Positions 7,272-14,278 of a DNA stretch of 51,998 bases are shown here, one piece after another. Below the pieces are notes generated by a model. It had not been told where the DNA came from. It saw only the letters and a list, made by a program, of their open reading frames with translations, and made no database searches. Origin of the DNA: a virus; IMG/VR virus record IMGVR_UViG_3300025815_000021, positions 1 through 51,998 of that record. One strand, 5' to 3'. Position numbers and translations under genes: made by a program. Each line of letters begins with the position of its first letter. Position 1 is the first letter of the stretch.

Positions 7272-8412
7272 ATTTGATTCTAAATTAGATTTAGTAATTG
7301 ATCTATTAAATGATCACGATATAAATATTTTTAAAGTAATTGATACTTATGAAGACTCCAAATTAGTTAAAAAAATACTGGGTTTAGATTCTACAATGTC
7401 TGAAGCAGACATGATTCAACTTGAGAATAAACTAATTGGCAATGAACATCACAAAGACTATAGAACCACTTTACAATTTGCCAGAAATCTTGTTATGAAT
7501 TGGTTAATAGAAGATTTTGTATATTACATGTTGCGTAAACAAGACATAGAAGTGAAAAGAACTGGTAAAGATGGTCATAGAAAACTTCTTAAAGGTTGGA
7601 ATGCAAGTTCTGATCCAGACTTACAGTGCAAAATTAATAACAATAATCTTTGGATTGAAGTCATAGCTAATTACCCGACACAATCTTTTGATTCTTTTTG
7701 GGAGTCTGAAGGGTACTATGATCTTAGGGATTATAAATTAAAAAATTTAAAATCTAAAAGCTACAAAGATAAAACAATTGTTTTGGGTGTAAATGTTAAA
7801 CAAAAAAAATATTTTACTATGCAGATAACACCTGATCTACAATCTTTAGATTATTCTCCTGAAGAAAAATTTGGGAATAAGCTTACAAAAAAAGTTATGT
7901 TTCCAGGCGGTAAACCTACCCTAACTGATTTTAGCAAGCTTCATTATTCAGTTAGAAATATGTTGAGACAAATAGCTTACCACCCACTAACAGAGGGTAA
8001 AGAAATGGAATCTTTAATAACCCAATATTTTGAGACACAAAGAGGATTCTGCGTAGCTACACAAAATACAGATAAAAATTTAATACATGTTAAAACTAAA
8101 GTAGTTACAGATGAAGCGCAGATTTATTATGTGTACTACCAAGAAGGAAAAAATAGTAGTGAAATAGAAATCCCAGTAGATCATATTATGAATGATTATG
8201 ACTATGGTTTTCAATTTAGTTTTGACAATAAGTCAAAATTATATTGTTGGGAGGGATCAGTTTTGAAACACTATATCCAATATAATTTAAAAGATAAAAA
8301 AGTATGGGAAGCATATTTGAACAAAGATAGGGATACTTTAATTCTACCTGCAAAATATGTACCTAACATTAAAGAAATAAAACTCTCTCAAAAATTTCAA
8401 GAAATACTGTAA
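7246..8412 (+). CDS. PD-(D/E)XK-like protein, nuclease or degenerate nuclease
   Basis: 388 aa. Residues about 88-145 resemble a restriction-endonuclease-like core: a helix ending in IEDFVYYML, then basic KRTGKDGHRKLLKG, then ASSDPDLQCKINNNNLWIEVIANY. The DPDL and IEV elements occupy the positions of PD and (D/E)XK, but the expected lysine after IEV is replaced, so catalysis is uncertain. The C-terminal 200 residues match nothing I know. It overlaps the upstream gene by 26 bp. It could be a homing-type or host-DNA nuclease, or a structural relic. Confidence 0.55.
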   Translation: MEKTLQDTKFDSKLDLVIDLLNDHDINIFKVIDTYEDSKLVKKILGLDSTMSEADMIQLENKLIGNEHHKDYRTTLQFARNLVMNWLIEDFVYYMLRKQDIEVKRTGKDGHRKLLKGWNASSDPDLQCKINNNNLWIEVIANYPTQSFDSFWESEGYYDLRDYKLKNLKSKSYKDKTIVLGVNVKQKKYFTMQITPDLQSLDYSPEEKFGNKLTKKVMFPGGKPTLTDFSKLHYSVRNMLRQIAYHPLTEGKEMESLITQYFETQRGFCVATQNTDKNLIHVKTKVVTDEAQIYYVYYQEGKNSSEIEIPVDHIMNDYDYGFQFSFDNKSKLYCWEGSVLKHYIQYNLKDKKVWEAYLNKDRDTLILPAKYVPNIKEIKLSQKFQEIL

Positions 8413-8437
8413 CCTTTTTTACATTATAGTAGTCTAA
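8409..8437 (+). promoter_or_regulatory. ECF-type promoter P1
   Basis: GTAACC 8409-8414, 17-bp spacer beginning TTTTTT, GTCTAA 8432-8437. The predicted start near 8443 coincides with the 5' edge of the tRNA-like RNA. The -35 box overlaps the stop codon of the preceding gene. Confidence 0.8.
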
Positions 8438-8442
8438 GTAGT

Positions 8443-8592
8443 AAGGGCTTGAAAGGTTTAGACTTATCAAGTGTTGCGGGACAGTTGGTAAGTAACGAGG
8501 GTTCGATTCCCTCCAAGTCCACTAGAAAGCCTAGGAGAAAATTCGTTATTTAGATAATGATAGTATATGTACGATACCTAGGCTTTCTTAAC
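8443..8592 (+). ncRNA. tRNA-like small RNA
   Basis: GGGCTTG (8445-8451) pairs with CAAGTCC (8514-8520) as a 7-bp acceptor-like stem with one G-U pair. GAGGG-TTCGATT-CCCTC (8497-8513) is a perfect T arm with the canonical loop. Between them ACTTATC (8462-8468) pairs with GGTAAGT (8487-8493), leaving an 18-nt loop and no D stem. This resembles the tRNA-like domain of tmRNA more than a decoding tRNA. The 3' end reads ACTA, so no CCA is encoded. A 12-bp hairpin (8524-8588) closes the unit. It has its own promoter and P2 restarts transcription immediately after. Confidence 0.65.
8524..8588 (+). terminator. large hairpin ending the tRNA-like RNA
   Basis: AGAAAGCCTAGG (8524-8535) pairs perfectly with CCTAGGCTTTCT (8577-8588) around a 41-nt loop that itself can pair TTAT with ATAA. 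Only a short T run follows, so it may be a processing or stability element rather than a strong terminator. Confidence 0.55.
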
Positions 8593-8599
8593 TTTCTAT

Positions 8600-8628
8600 G
8601 TAACCTTTTTACAGGTTATGTAGTCTAA
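8600..8628 (+). promoter_or_regulatory. ECF-type promoter P2
   Basis: GTAACC 8600-8605, 17-bp spacer, GTCTAA 8623-8628. TAACC and GGTTA inside the spacer form a small inverted repeat. It drives the 32-aa gene at 8645 through an AAAGGAG site. Confidence 0.8.
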
Positions 8629-8644
8629 GTAATAAAGGAGAAAA

Positions 8645-8743
8645 ATGACAGACGAAGAGTTCCAAGAGGAGTTCGGTATGACAATCGCTGAGTTTGACGA
8701 TTATGTCGAAAATGGGGATTGGTTTATAGAAGGAGAAAAATGA
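8645..8743 (+). CDS. 32-aa acidic micro-protein
   Basis: Begins MTDEEFQEEFGMTIAEFDDY and is strongly acidic. AAAGGAGAAAA precedes the ATG, and the stop overlaps the next start (ATGA). First gene after promoter P2. Function unknown. Confidence 0.7.
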   Translation: MTDEEFQEEFGMTIAEFDDYVENGDWFIEGEK

Positions 8744-8991
8744 GAGAAATAAAAGCAAACTTCTCCATTACAGGAGAATATATTGTTAATCTTTTTGCAG
8801 AAGATTGGGAAGCTCCTAACGAGGAGAGTGTCAATCGTAAGATTGTTATGCAAAAGATCGATAGGAAATTAAAAGAAAAAGGTATTGACGCTTTTGATTT
8901 TCAAATGGCTATAAGAGTAAGAGAACAAGAAGTTGAGGAAGTTAATCCTGTTAACGATAACTTTGCTGAACTAGAAGAGCCACCATTCTAA
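8740..8991 (+). CDS. unknown small acidic protein
   Basis: 83 aa from ATG 8740, chosen for AAGGAGAAAA just upstream; a TTG seven codons earlier is less likely. The protein starts MREIKANFSITGEYIVNLFA. Its beta-rich start and acidic tail (EEVNPVNDNFAELEEPPF) recall small phage proteins with an SSB-like acidic tip, but no family is certain. It overlaps both neighbours by 1-4 bp. Confidence 0.7.
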   Translation: MREIKANFSITGEYIVNLFAEDWEAPNEESVNRKIVMQKIDRKLKEKGIDAFDFQMAIRVREQEVEEVNPVNDNFAELEEPPF

Positions 8992-9176
8992 TGAAGATAA
9001 TGGTTACTTTTGACACAACTGAAGATTATATTCTTGAAGCAAATTCTGTTCAGGAAGCTTTAGATCTTGTTAATAAAATATATACTTTTAAACAAGAAGC
9101 TCAAGAAGATTTATTGAAACAGTACAACATAGAACTACATGTAGATATTGTTAAAACATATATGGAAGAAGAATAA
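8991..9176 (+). CDS. unknown small protein
   Basis: 61 aa, starts MKIMVTFDTTEDYILEANS. A beta-alpha-beta pattern with an EALDLVNKIY helix is visible. The start overlaps the previous stop by one base (TAATG), indicating coupled translation. Function unknown. Confidence 0.65.
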   Translation: MKIMVTFDTTEDYILEANSVQEALDLVNKIYTFKQEAQEDLLKQYNIELHVDIVKTYMEEE

Positions 9177-9287
9177 ATGGAAAAATGTAAATTATGTGAT
9201 GAAGTATTTTCTAAAGGTAACAATGCTGTTTTATGTGAAATGTGTAAATATGAAATGCGATTCAGCATAATGGAAGCTATTAAATGA
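9177..9287 (+). CDS. 36-aa zinc-ribbon micro-protein
   Basis: Two CxxC pairs, CKLC at residues 4-7 and CEMC at about 20-23, separated by a short turn, form a minimal zinc ribbon. It starts directly after the preceding stop, and its stop overlaps the next ATG (ATGA). Tight spacing on both sides argues that it is real despite its size. Confidence 0.65.
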   Translation: MEKCKLCDEVFSKGNNAVLCEMCKYEMRFSIMEAIK

Positions 9288-9691
9288 TAGAAGATTCATT
9301 TGAAGCAGAACTTTATTGGGATCTAAAGGAACTAAACCCTGATGCAATTATATACCCTGAGTATCATCAAGCATACTTAGGGTTTGCATATAGAGGAGAA
9401 AAGTATGTTGCTGTTTATGACAATACAGAAATAGAAAACATATTGGCTGGGGATCTACTCATGAATCAAAGTTTTGTTAATGAATGTTTAAAAAAATTAA
9501 GCGGCAAAGTAGAAAATGATAGAGTGCAGGAAGGTGTTGGAAGACTGGCTAAAATAGAAGCTATTAAATTAGCTACAGATCTTTTGAACGATTGGGACAG
9601 CCCTAATCATCCTTTAATGCTATTTTATCCTAAAATTGTTGAATTAGAAATTGAACAAAACAAAAATGAAATATTTAAATATGAAGAATGA
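9284..9691 (+). CDS. unknown acidic protein
   Basis: 135 aa, acidic, with the segment PDAIIYPEYHQAYLGFAYRGEKYVAVYD near the N-terminus. This is a beta-rich pattern seen in several phage hypothetical proteins. ATGA overlap with the micro-protein upstream. No motif that assigns a function. Confidence 0.7.
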   Translation: MIEDSFEAELYWDLKELNPDAIIYPEYHQAYLGFAYRGEKYVAVYDNTEIENILAGDLLMNQSFVNECLKKLSGKVENDRVQEGVGRLAKIEAIKLATDLLNDWDSPNHPLMLFYPKIVELEIEQNKNEIFKYEE

Positions 9692-10214
9692 TCCAATAAA
9701 CAATATAATTTGGAAAGAAAGTTCTTCTTTAAATCCAAATGATTGGAACCCAAATAGAGTTTTAAAGGCTGAGTATGATCTACTAGTACACAATATTCTA
9801 ACTATGGGTTGGGTTCAGCCGATAATTATTAACACTAATAGTATAATTATTGATGGCTTCCATAGGTGGCGTATTTCACAAGATGTCGAATCAATCAAAA
9901 AAAAATATGAAGGCAAAGTGCCTGTAGTTGTTTTAGATATTGATGATAGACAAGCAATGATTTATACAATTCGTATGAATAGAGCTAAAGGGGTCCATGC
10001 TTCTAATGGTATGCAAGATATTGCAAAAAAATTAGTTAACGAACACAAAATGACAAAAGAACAACTAGAATATGAATTGGGTATGTCTAGTACTGAAGTA
10101 GATTTATTGTTAAGTGATTCAGTTTTAACTGCAAGGAACTCTAAAGATTGGAAGTACAACAAAGCCTGGTATCCAATAGAAGATGGAAAAAAATATGGCA
10201 ACACGACCAAATAA
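9666..10214 (+). CDS. ParB-like domain protein, third copy
   Basis: About 182 aa from ATG 9666; ATG 9681 is an alternative, and both overlap the preceding gene. Conserved ParB elements are NPNDWNPNRV, ILTMGWVQPIIIN, IIIDGFHRWRIS (the GxHR loop) and MNRAKGVHAS, followed by a helical region with a helix-turn-helix look (MTKEQLEYELGMSSTEVDLLL). It is more ParB-like, with a DNA-binding domain, than the IbrB-type pair on the left. Phage ParB-like proteins of this kind are usually regulators or partners of modification enzymes. Confidence 0.8.
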   Translation: MKYLNMKNDPINNIIWKESSSLNPNDWNPNRVLKAEYDLLVHNILTMGWVQPIIINTNSIIIDGFHRWRISQDVESIKKKYEGKVPVVVLDIDDRQAMIYTIRMNRAKGVHASNGMQDIAKKLVNEHKMTKEQLEYELGMSSTEVDLLLSDSVLTARNSKDWKYNKAWYPIEDGKKYGNTTK

Positions 10215-10524
10215 TATTTATTCCTGGGCATTAGCCAGGACATATCATCACAATGCAAGATTTAAAGATAATAAAAAAGTAGATTTTAAAAATATTTATA
10301 AAATTATAGATCGTGGAAAACAATGGGTTGTAGATACCTCAGTAAATAAAGCTGAGTATAAACATATACTTGATAATCAAGTTTGGAGATTGAAAAAATA
10401 TTTTAGAGTTATAAGAGAGAATAGTATTAAATTTGATATGACAGATAATCAAAGTCATTTAGATTATGATCTTTTGCCTACAGAGCACCCATTTTATTTA
10501 AAGAAAGGAAAAAATAGTGGCTAA
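10195..10524 (+). CDS. unknown basic protein
   Basis: About 109 aa from ATG 10195, or 113 from ATG 10183. Rich in lysine and aromatics, with IYKIIDRGKQWVVDTS and WRLKKYFRVIREN. It overlaps the ParB-like gene. No family recognised; the charge suggests nucleic acid or membrane-surface binding. Confidence 0.65.
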   Translation: MATRPNNIYSWALARTYHHNARFKDNKKVDFKNIYKIIDRGKQWVVDTSVNKAEYKHILDNQVWRLKKYFRVIRENSIKFDMTDNQSHLDYDLLPTEHPFYLKKGKNSG

Positions 10525-10618
10525 AAGTGAATACCATATATGGACATATAGGCTTAAATGTGAAAATTGTGGAGCAGGTTTTAAAAATAGGAAACATGAT
10601 AGGGAGCATAAATGTTGA
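10517..10618 (+). CDS. 33-aa zinc-finger micro-protein (GTG start)
   Basis: GTG start after AAAGGAAAAA. The peptide contains CENCGAGF and then HDREHKC, a CxxC...H...C arrangement that could hold zinc. It overlaps the preceding stop and the next start. Probably a coupled micro-protein. Confidence 0.55.
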   Translation: MAKSEYHIWTYRLKCENCGAGFKNRKHDREHKC

Positions 10619-10845
10619 CAATGAATAATGAAGAAAATGTATGCGGAAGATGTGGCAAAAATGACAGTGGAATTGTTCATTCTGGAACTGATGGGATATT
10701 GCTTGGAGTTTTAGATGAGCTTCACAAAATTTGTTATGACTGTGGAAATAAAGTTATGCTAGGAGAAACTGTAAACGAAGATAGGGATTGGAATCAATGG
10801 TTAAAAGATAACCCAACTGATGACGATCATAAAGAAGAGGAATAA
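10612..10845 (+). CDS. zinc-ribbon protein
   Basis: 77 aa, or 74 from the second ATG. CGRC near residue 11 and CYDC near 41 form a treble-clef or ribbon pattern with GIVHSGTDGILLG between them. Acidic tail. Overlaps upstream and downstream genes by 7 and 1 bp. One of several zinc micro-proteins in this operon. Confidence 0.7.
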   Translation: MLTMNNEENVCGRCGKNDSGIVHSGTDGILLGVLDELHKICYDCGNKVMLGETVNEDRDWNQWLKDNPTDDDHKEEE

Positions 10846-11093
10846 TGGATTACGAATATTTAACCGAAACAGACATAAAGGCAATCTTATTGGATCAAGC
10901 TAGACAAATTGAAACTATGTTGTTTCAACACAACTTATTTGTTCCTAGCAAATTAGAAAATAATAATGGGGCTTACATAGAGTGGCAAAATAAAAAAGTT
11001 GTTATAGAAAAAAGTTTAAAAGCTGTTAAAAAAGCTATCAATGAACAAGGTTTTAAGAAAGAAGATCTTTTAGAATTATTAGAAAAAAAATAA
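10845..11093 (+). CDS. unknown helical protein
   Basis: 82 aa, largely helical with a lysine-rich C-terminal half (KKVVIEKSLKAVKKAINE). Start overlaps the previous stop (TAATG). Last gene before promoter P3. Confidence 0.65.
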   Translation: MDYEYLTETDIKAILLDQARQIETMLFQHNLFVPSKLENNNGAYIEWQNKKVVIEKSLKAVKKAINEQGFKKEDLLELLEKK

Positions 11094-11102
11094 AAAAAAC
11101 CT

Positions 11103-11130
11103 GTAACCTTTTTAAAGATAGGTAGTCTAA
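11103..11130 (+). promoter_or_regulatory. ECF-type promoter P3, leaderless
   Basis: GTAACC 11103-11108, 16-bp spacer, GTCTAA 11125-11130. The ATG at 11136 begins 6 bp after the -10 box with no ribosome site, so the transcript should be leaderless. This case pins the likely start point of all promoters of this class. Confidence 0.8.
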
Positions 11131-11135
11131 TAAGT

Positions 11136-11540
11136 ATGGAATGGAAAAAATGTGTATGGGAAGACATTGCTGAACTTGAAAAAGTAGCAAAATCTACCAA
11201 AAACACAGTAAAAAACAGCAAAAATACAGTTTGGTGGGGTTTATTTGATGATAATAAACCTGTAGGCTGTATAGGTTTGTATCTTATGTCTAATGCTAGA
11301 GGTAGGATTAAATCCATTTATATTAAAACTAAATACAGACATCAAGGATATGGCAATGAAGCTAGCGATATTGTTGAGTATTTTGCGTTTGATATATTAA
11401 ATTTAGCTTCTTTAAGTGCAATAACTAGACATTTAGATTATTGGAACAAGAGGGGTTATACAATGACAAATAGAAGAGAGACTTCTAAAGGAAATAAATA
11501 TGTAATGCAAATTACAAAGGAGAATTATGATAAACACTAG
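11136..11540 (+). CDS. GNAT family N-acetyltransferase
   Basis: 134 aa. The GNAT core is visible: VWWGLFDDNKPVGCIGLYLM (beta 2-4), RIKSIYIKTKYRHQGYGNEA (motif A with the Q/RxxGxG-type acetyl-CoA loop), and a C-terminal RHLDYWNKRGYTMTNRR segment matching the usual 'fyeklGF' region. It probably acetylates a small molecule or protein amine. It has its own leaderless ECF-type promoter and overlaps the next gene. Confidence 0.85.
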   Translation: MEWKKCVWEDIAELEKVAKSTKNTVKNSKNTVWWGLFDDNKPVGCIGLYLMSNARGRIKSIYIKTKYRHQGYGNEASDIVEYFAFDILNLASLSAITRHLDYWNKRGYTMTNRRETSKGNKYVMQITKENYDKH

Positions 11541-12126
11541 TAATACAGTGAAACCAAAATCTGAAACACTTTACAAAACAGAAGATGTTTCAGACAAAAT
11601 GAAAATTAGACAAAAGAATATTGAAAATGCTCAAAAGCTTTTAGACAAGTATGGGTATTTTGGTGGTAAACGACTATTGGGCAAAAATGAGAATGGTACA
11701 GAAGTATGGATTTCTTTTAAAGCTACCGATAAAACTATAGAAATTGACTGCACACACGATATGTGGAGTGTTATGCCTGAAAATGGTGGAGAGTATGCTG
11801 CTGAAAGAGCTAGTTATTTCTTGACTAAGCCTATTAGTAAAGAAACTACATTTTCTTATTATGATGGCGATCGAGGTAATGTTCGTAGACATGGAATGAT
11901 AACCAAAAATACATTGTTACATTTAGATAGAATCATTGATGAATGCGAGAGGTTTACTAGAAGTAACCAAACACCACCTAGAGATATTTATAGGTTACTT
12001 GCGTGGAATATTTTTAGTAGTACACACAATGATAGCTACACTTACCCTGCAACTAATTGGGATTTTTGTGCAGATATTCAAGGGTACACAAGTCCTGAAG
12101 GATATTACTTTACAGGTCAAATCTAA
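11527..12126 (+). CDS. unknown protein
   Basis: 199 aa. Starts at ATG 11527 after AAGGAGAATT, overlapping the acetyltransferase by 14 bp. Tryptophan- and aromatic-rich segments (THDMWSVMPENGGEYAAE, LAWNIFSSTHNDSYTYPATNW) suggest a globular enzyme, but I recognise no catalytic motif. Co-transcription with acetyltransferase and kinase-like genes suggests a small modification pathway. Confidence 0.65.
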   Translation: MINTSNTVKPKSETLYKTEDVSDKMKIRQKNIENAQKLLDKYGYFGGKRLLGKNENGTEVWISFKATDKTIEIDCTHDMWSVMPENGGEYAAERASYFLTKPISKETTFSYYDGDRGNVRRHGMITKNTLLHLDRIIDECERFTRSNQTPPRDIYRLLAWNIFSSTHNDSYTYPATNWDFCADIQGYTSPEGYYFTGQI

Positions 12127-12132
12127 TAAGTA

Positions 12133-12987
12133 ATGGGTAATAGAATCAACAAAGCTTTAAGTAAATCTTGGGAAGAGATCGAACATCTCTTCCCAAATAC
12201 TTATTTTGAAGATTACCGAAAAAACGCAATAAGAATAAAAAGCGACACTAACATAAATTTTGCATATAAAAATTACTTTATAAGAGTACCCTACAAAGAA
12301 CTATCAGTATTCTTTAACAGACAAGCAGAATATAACAATATACAACTTGTCAACAGCCAATTAGAATTGACACCTCTTCCTGTTTACTACAATATCCAAA
12401 CTGGTCTCATGGTTAATATAAGAACTTCGCCTGAAATATATTTAGACGAAAAATTTATTGATACAGAATCATTTAATAATTGCGTTAAAAACTTGAATAC
12501 ACTCAATGGATCTGGACTAGATGGTGCTAATGCTTTCAATTATGAAATAGCATTTGCTTATTTTAGGACACAAAACCATATATTAGATGAATATATAATG
12601 TGGGCGGAAAAATTTTACAACAGTTTTTTTGCTACTGTTGATAAAAATAGATTAGAGTTTTCTCACAATGATCCAGATTTTAGAAATTTTACAATAACAA
12701 ATAATATAATTGACTTTGAATATTCTGGAATGTCTCCAGTATTATCAGATCTAAGTAATATGATCTCTATGTATTACAGTTCAAGTATTGTTAAAAAATA
12801 TTTAGTTAATATTAAAGCACCAAATAAAGAAATGGAACCATTAACAATATTTTGGCTTTTATTTTGGGGTATGTGGGGACTTTCTAAAGATCAAGAAACT
12901 ATATCAGACAAAAACTATTTTATAAGAGCAGGTAAATTATTTGACAGAGGAATTACTAGATTAGATCGTTTTAGACAAAATCTTTAA
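12133..12987 (+). CDS. choline-kinase/APH-type phosphotransferase
   Basis: 284 aa. FSHNDPDFRNFT (about residues 176-187) is the Brenner-type catalytic loop (HxDxxxxN) with HND in place, and IIDFEYSG (about 192-199) is the following DFE metal-binding motif of choline kinases and LicA-like enzymes. The N-terminal lobe (KNYFIRVPYKE) is short. In this family the enzyme transfers phosphate from ATP to choline, ethanolamine or an antibiotic. It could alter host surface phosphocholine or phospholipid precursors. A perfect 12-bp hairpin lies in its first codons. Confidence 0.75.
   Translation: MGNRINKALSKSWEEIEHLFPNTYFEDYRKNAIRIKSDTNINFAYKNYFIRVPYKELSVFFNRQAEYNNIQLVNSQLELTPLPVYYNIQTGLMVNIRTSPEIYLDEKFIDTESFNNCVKNLNTLNGSGLDGANAFNYEIAFAYFRTQNHILDEYIMWAEKFYNSFFATVDKNRLEFSHNDPDFRNFTITNNIIDFEYSGMSPVLSDLSNMISMYYSSSIVKKYLVNIKAPNKEMEPLTIFWLLFWGMWGLSKDQETISDKNYFIRAGKLFDRGITRLDRFRQNL
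12168..12196 (+). promoter_or_regulatory. perfect hairpin inside start of kinase-like gene
   Basis: TTGGGAAGAGAT (12168-12179) pairs fully with ATCTCTTCCCAA (12185-12196) around a 5-nt loop, at codons 12-22 of the gene. In RNA it could slow translation or attenuate transcription. Confidence 0.5.
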
Positions 12988-13160
12988 GGTAAATCATCCT
13001 CAGTTAATTTGTAAAAAATTACATGAAAGTTTGCGTGTGAAGAAATAGCTTTTATTTTTTTGTTTTTCTTTCTAAGCTTCCCATATTTTGCATAATACAT
13101 TTTGTTATTACTAACCATACCTGCAGACATTTTGCCTAGATAACTTTGTAAATCGTACAT
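12984..13160 (-). CDS. 58-aa basic protein next to inverted repeat
   Basis: Starts MYDLQSYLGKMSAGMVSNNK. Its ATG lies on the inner edge of the right inverted-repeat copy, so its promoter would have to lie inside the repeat. TATTTA stands 6 bp before the ATG, and no Shine-Dalgarno is seen. The central segment is lysine-rich. It converges with the kinase-like gene, overlapping by 4 bp. Function unknown. Confidence 0.55.
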   Translation of the reverse strand: MYDLQSYLGKMSAGMVSNNKMYYAKYGKLRKKNKKIKAISSHANFHVIFYKLTEDDLP

Positions 13161-13257
13161 AAGTAATAAATATAACATAACCCCCTACCCCATTACAACT
13201 TATAGATGTTAAATTATTGTTAAATGAAGGGGGGTACCCTATAAATTTCACGAGGAC
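13159..13257. repeat. right copy of 99-bp inverted repeat
   Basis: Reverse complement of 1-99 with one mismatch (CCCTATAAAT here against CCCAATAAAT in the reversed left copy). It contains the palindrome GGGTACC and a C-rich run on one strand. Confidence 0.95.
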
Positions 13258-13306
13258 CCGCCTTTGTGAAAAATAATTCACAATCACACAATTTTGTGAA
13301 AGTATC

Positions 13307-13328
13307 TGACTCTTTTTAGGCATAATGA
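13307..13328 (+). promoter_or_regulatory. second-class element C1
   Basis: TGACTC 13307-13312, 10-bp gap, TAATGA 13323-13328, then an ATATATA run. Confidence 0.5.
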
Positions 13329-13397
13329 AATAAAAATATATATATAAACTTTAGATCCAGATAAAAATATGGATCTCTACTTTAGGTTTAGATTGTC

Positions 13398-13420
13398 TGA
13401 CTAATTTAAAGTCTTAATGA
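13398..13420 (+). promoter_or_regulatory. second-class element C2
   Basis: TGACTA 13398-13403, 11-bp gap, TAATGA 13415-13420, then A-rich and ATATAT. Confidence 0.55.
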
Positions 13421-13438
13421 AATAAAAAAATATATATC

Positions 13439-13461
13439 TGACTATTTTTTGATCATAATGA
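13439..13461 (+). promoter_or_regulatory. second-class element C3
   Basis: TGACTA 13439-13444, 11-bp gap containing GATC, TAATGA 13456-13461. Confidence 0.55.
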
Positions 13462-13554
13462 GATAAAATATGTACTACTTTCTTTCTCCTGGATCATTAT
13501 CTGGATCAACATATATATATGATTCATAAGTAAAAAAAATAAAATAAAAACTAT

Positions 13555-13582
13555 GTAACCTTTTTAATATGATATAGTCTAA
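13555..13582 (+). promoter_or_regulatory. ECF-type promoter P4
   Basis: GTAACC 13555-13560, 16-bp spacer, GTCTAA 13577-13582. Drives 13611 through AAAGGAG. Confidence 0.8.
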
Positions 13583-13610
13583 ATAGTACAGACAAAACAA
13601 AGGAGTAATA

Positions 13611-13832
13611 ATGACAAAAATAAAAACATATAAGCCAAACAAAAACAGTTGGAAATATAATTTTGTTGCGAATCTAGATAATGGAAAAGTAGTTGATTAT
13701 ATAACAATTGTTACAGAATATGGGAAAGAATATGCCGAAGATTGTTTTAGAAGATCTTTAGAAGAACAATTAGAACGATTTAACGCTGATTGGTTTTCTT
13801 TTCATTTGGTTAGTAAGACAAAGGAGAAATAA
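13611..13832 (+). CDS. unknown small protein
   Basis: 73 aa, starts MTKIKTYKPNKNSWKYNFVA. A beta-rich N-terminus precedes an amphipathic helix (YAEDCFRRSLEEQLERF). First gene of the small-gene block after the inverted repeat. The next ATG overlaps its stop by one base. Function unknown. Confidence 0.65.
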   Translation: MTKIKTYKPNKNSWKYNFVANLDNGKVVDYITIVTEYGKEYAEDCFRRSLEEQLERFNADWFSFHLVSKTKEK

Positions 13833-13975
13833 TGGCTATATATGCAAAGTTTGACTTCAATGTTTATATTGATGTTCAAGACATACATGATAGTAATGAG
13901 ATTAAAGACGCATTAATTGACTGGTGGACTAGCACAACAGACTTACCAGATTATGAAATATTAGAGGAGGAATAA
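13832..13975 (+). CDS. 47-aa acidic protein
   Basis: Starts MAIYAKFDFNVYIDVQDIHD and ends EILEEE. AAAGGAGAAATA precedes the ATG, and start and stop both overlap neighbours by one base. The pattern (beta strand, helix with DWW, acidic tail) recurs in other small genes of this block. Confidence 0.65.
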   Translation: MAIYAKFDFNVYIDVQDIHDSNEIKDALIDWWTSTTDLPDYEILEEE

Positions 13976-14271
13976 TGGCTATTAAAGACACTTTAGATGA
14001 GTATTCATTTGTTAGTAGATTTTTAGAACGCAGAGATAATTTTAGCCCAAACGCATTACAAACACTTTATCATTATTTTGATGATCTAAGCGAAGGTATA
14101 GGAGAGGATATAGAATTTGATCCTATAGCAATTTGTTGCGATTGGACAGAGTACGAAAACGAAAAAGAGTGCCTGGAAGATTATGACTTTGTAGAAGACA
14201 TGGAAGAAATAAGAACAAGTACAGTTGTATTGCCAGTCCATGGCGGGTCAATACTTGTTCAAAATTATTAA
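13975..14271 (+). CDS. phage small protein with FDPIAICCDW motif
   Basis: 98 aa. The segment EFDPIAICCDWTEYEN is a motif I recognise from a widespread phage hypothetical family of unknown role. N-terminal helix and acidic centre. GAGGAGGAAT supplies the ribosome site inside the previous gene. Early expression from P4 is likely. Confidence 0.7.
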   Translation: MAIKDTLDEYSFVSRFLERRDNFSPNALQTLYHYFDDLSEGIGEDIEFDPIAICCDWTEYENEKECLEDYDFVEDMEEIRTSTVVLPVHGGSILVQNY

Positions 14272-14278
14272 AAACTAT

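Larger units (their letters stand above)
13258..13610. promoter_or_regulatory. regulatory region without genes
   Basis: About 350 bp, very AT-rich. It holds the palindrome TGTGAA-N6-TTCACA (13265-13282) with a further TTTTGTGAA half site at 13292, three TGACTA/TAATGA elements, one copy of TTTAGGTTTAGATT (13381-13394), a GGATC-containing inverted repeat near 13352-13376, and ECF-type promoter P4. No open reading frame is convincing. Confidence 0.6.
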
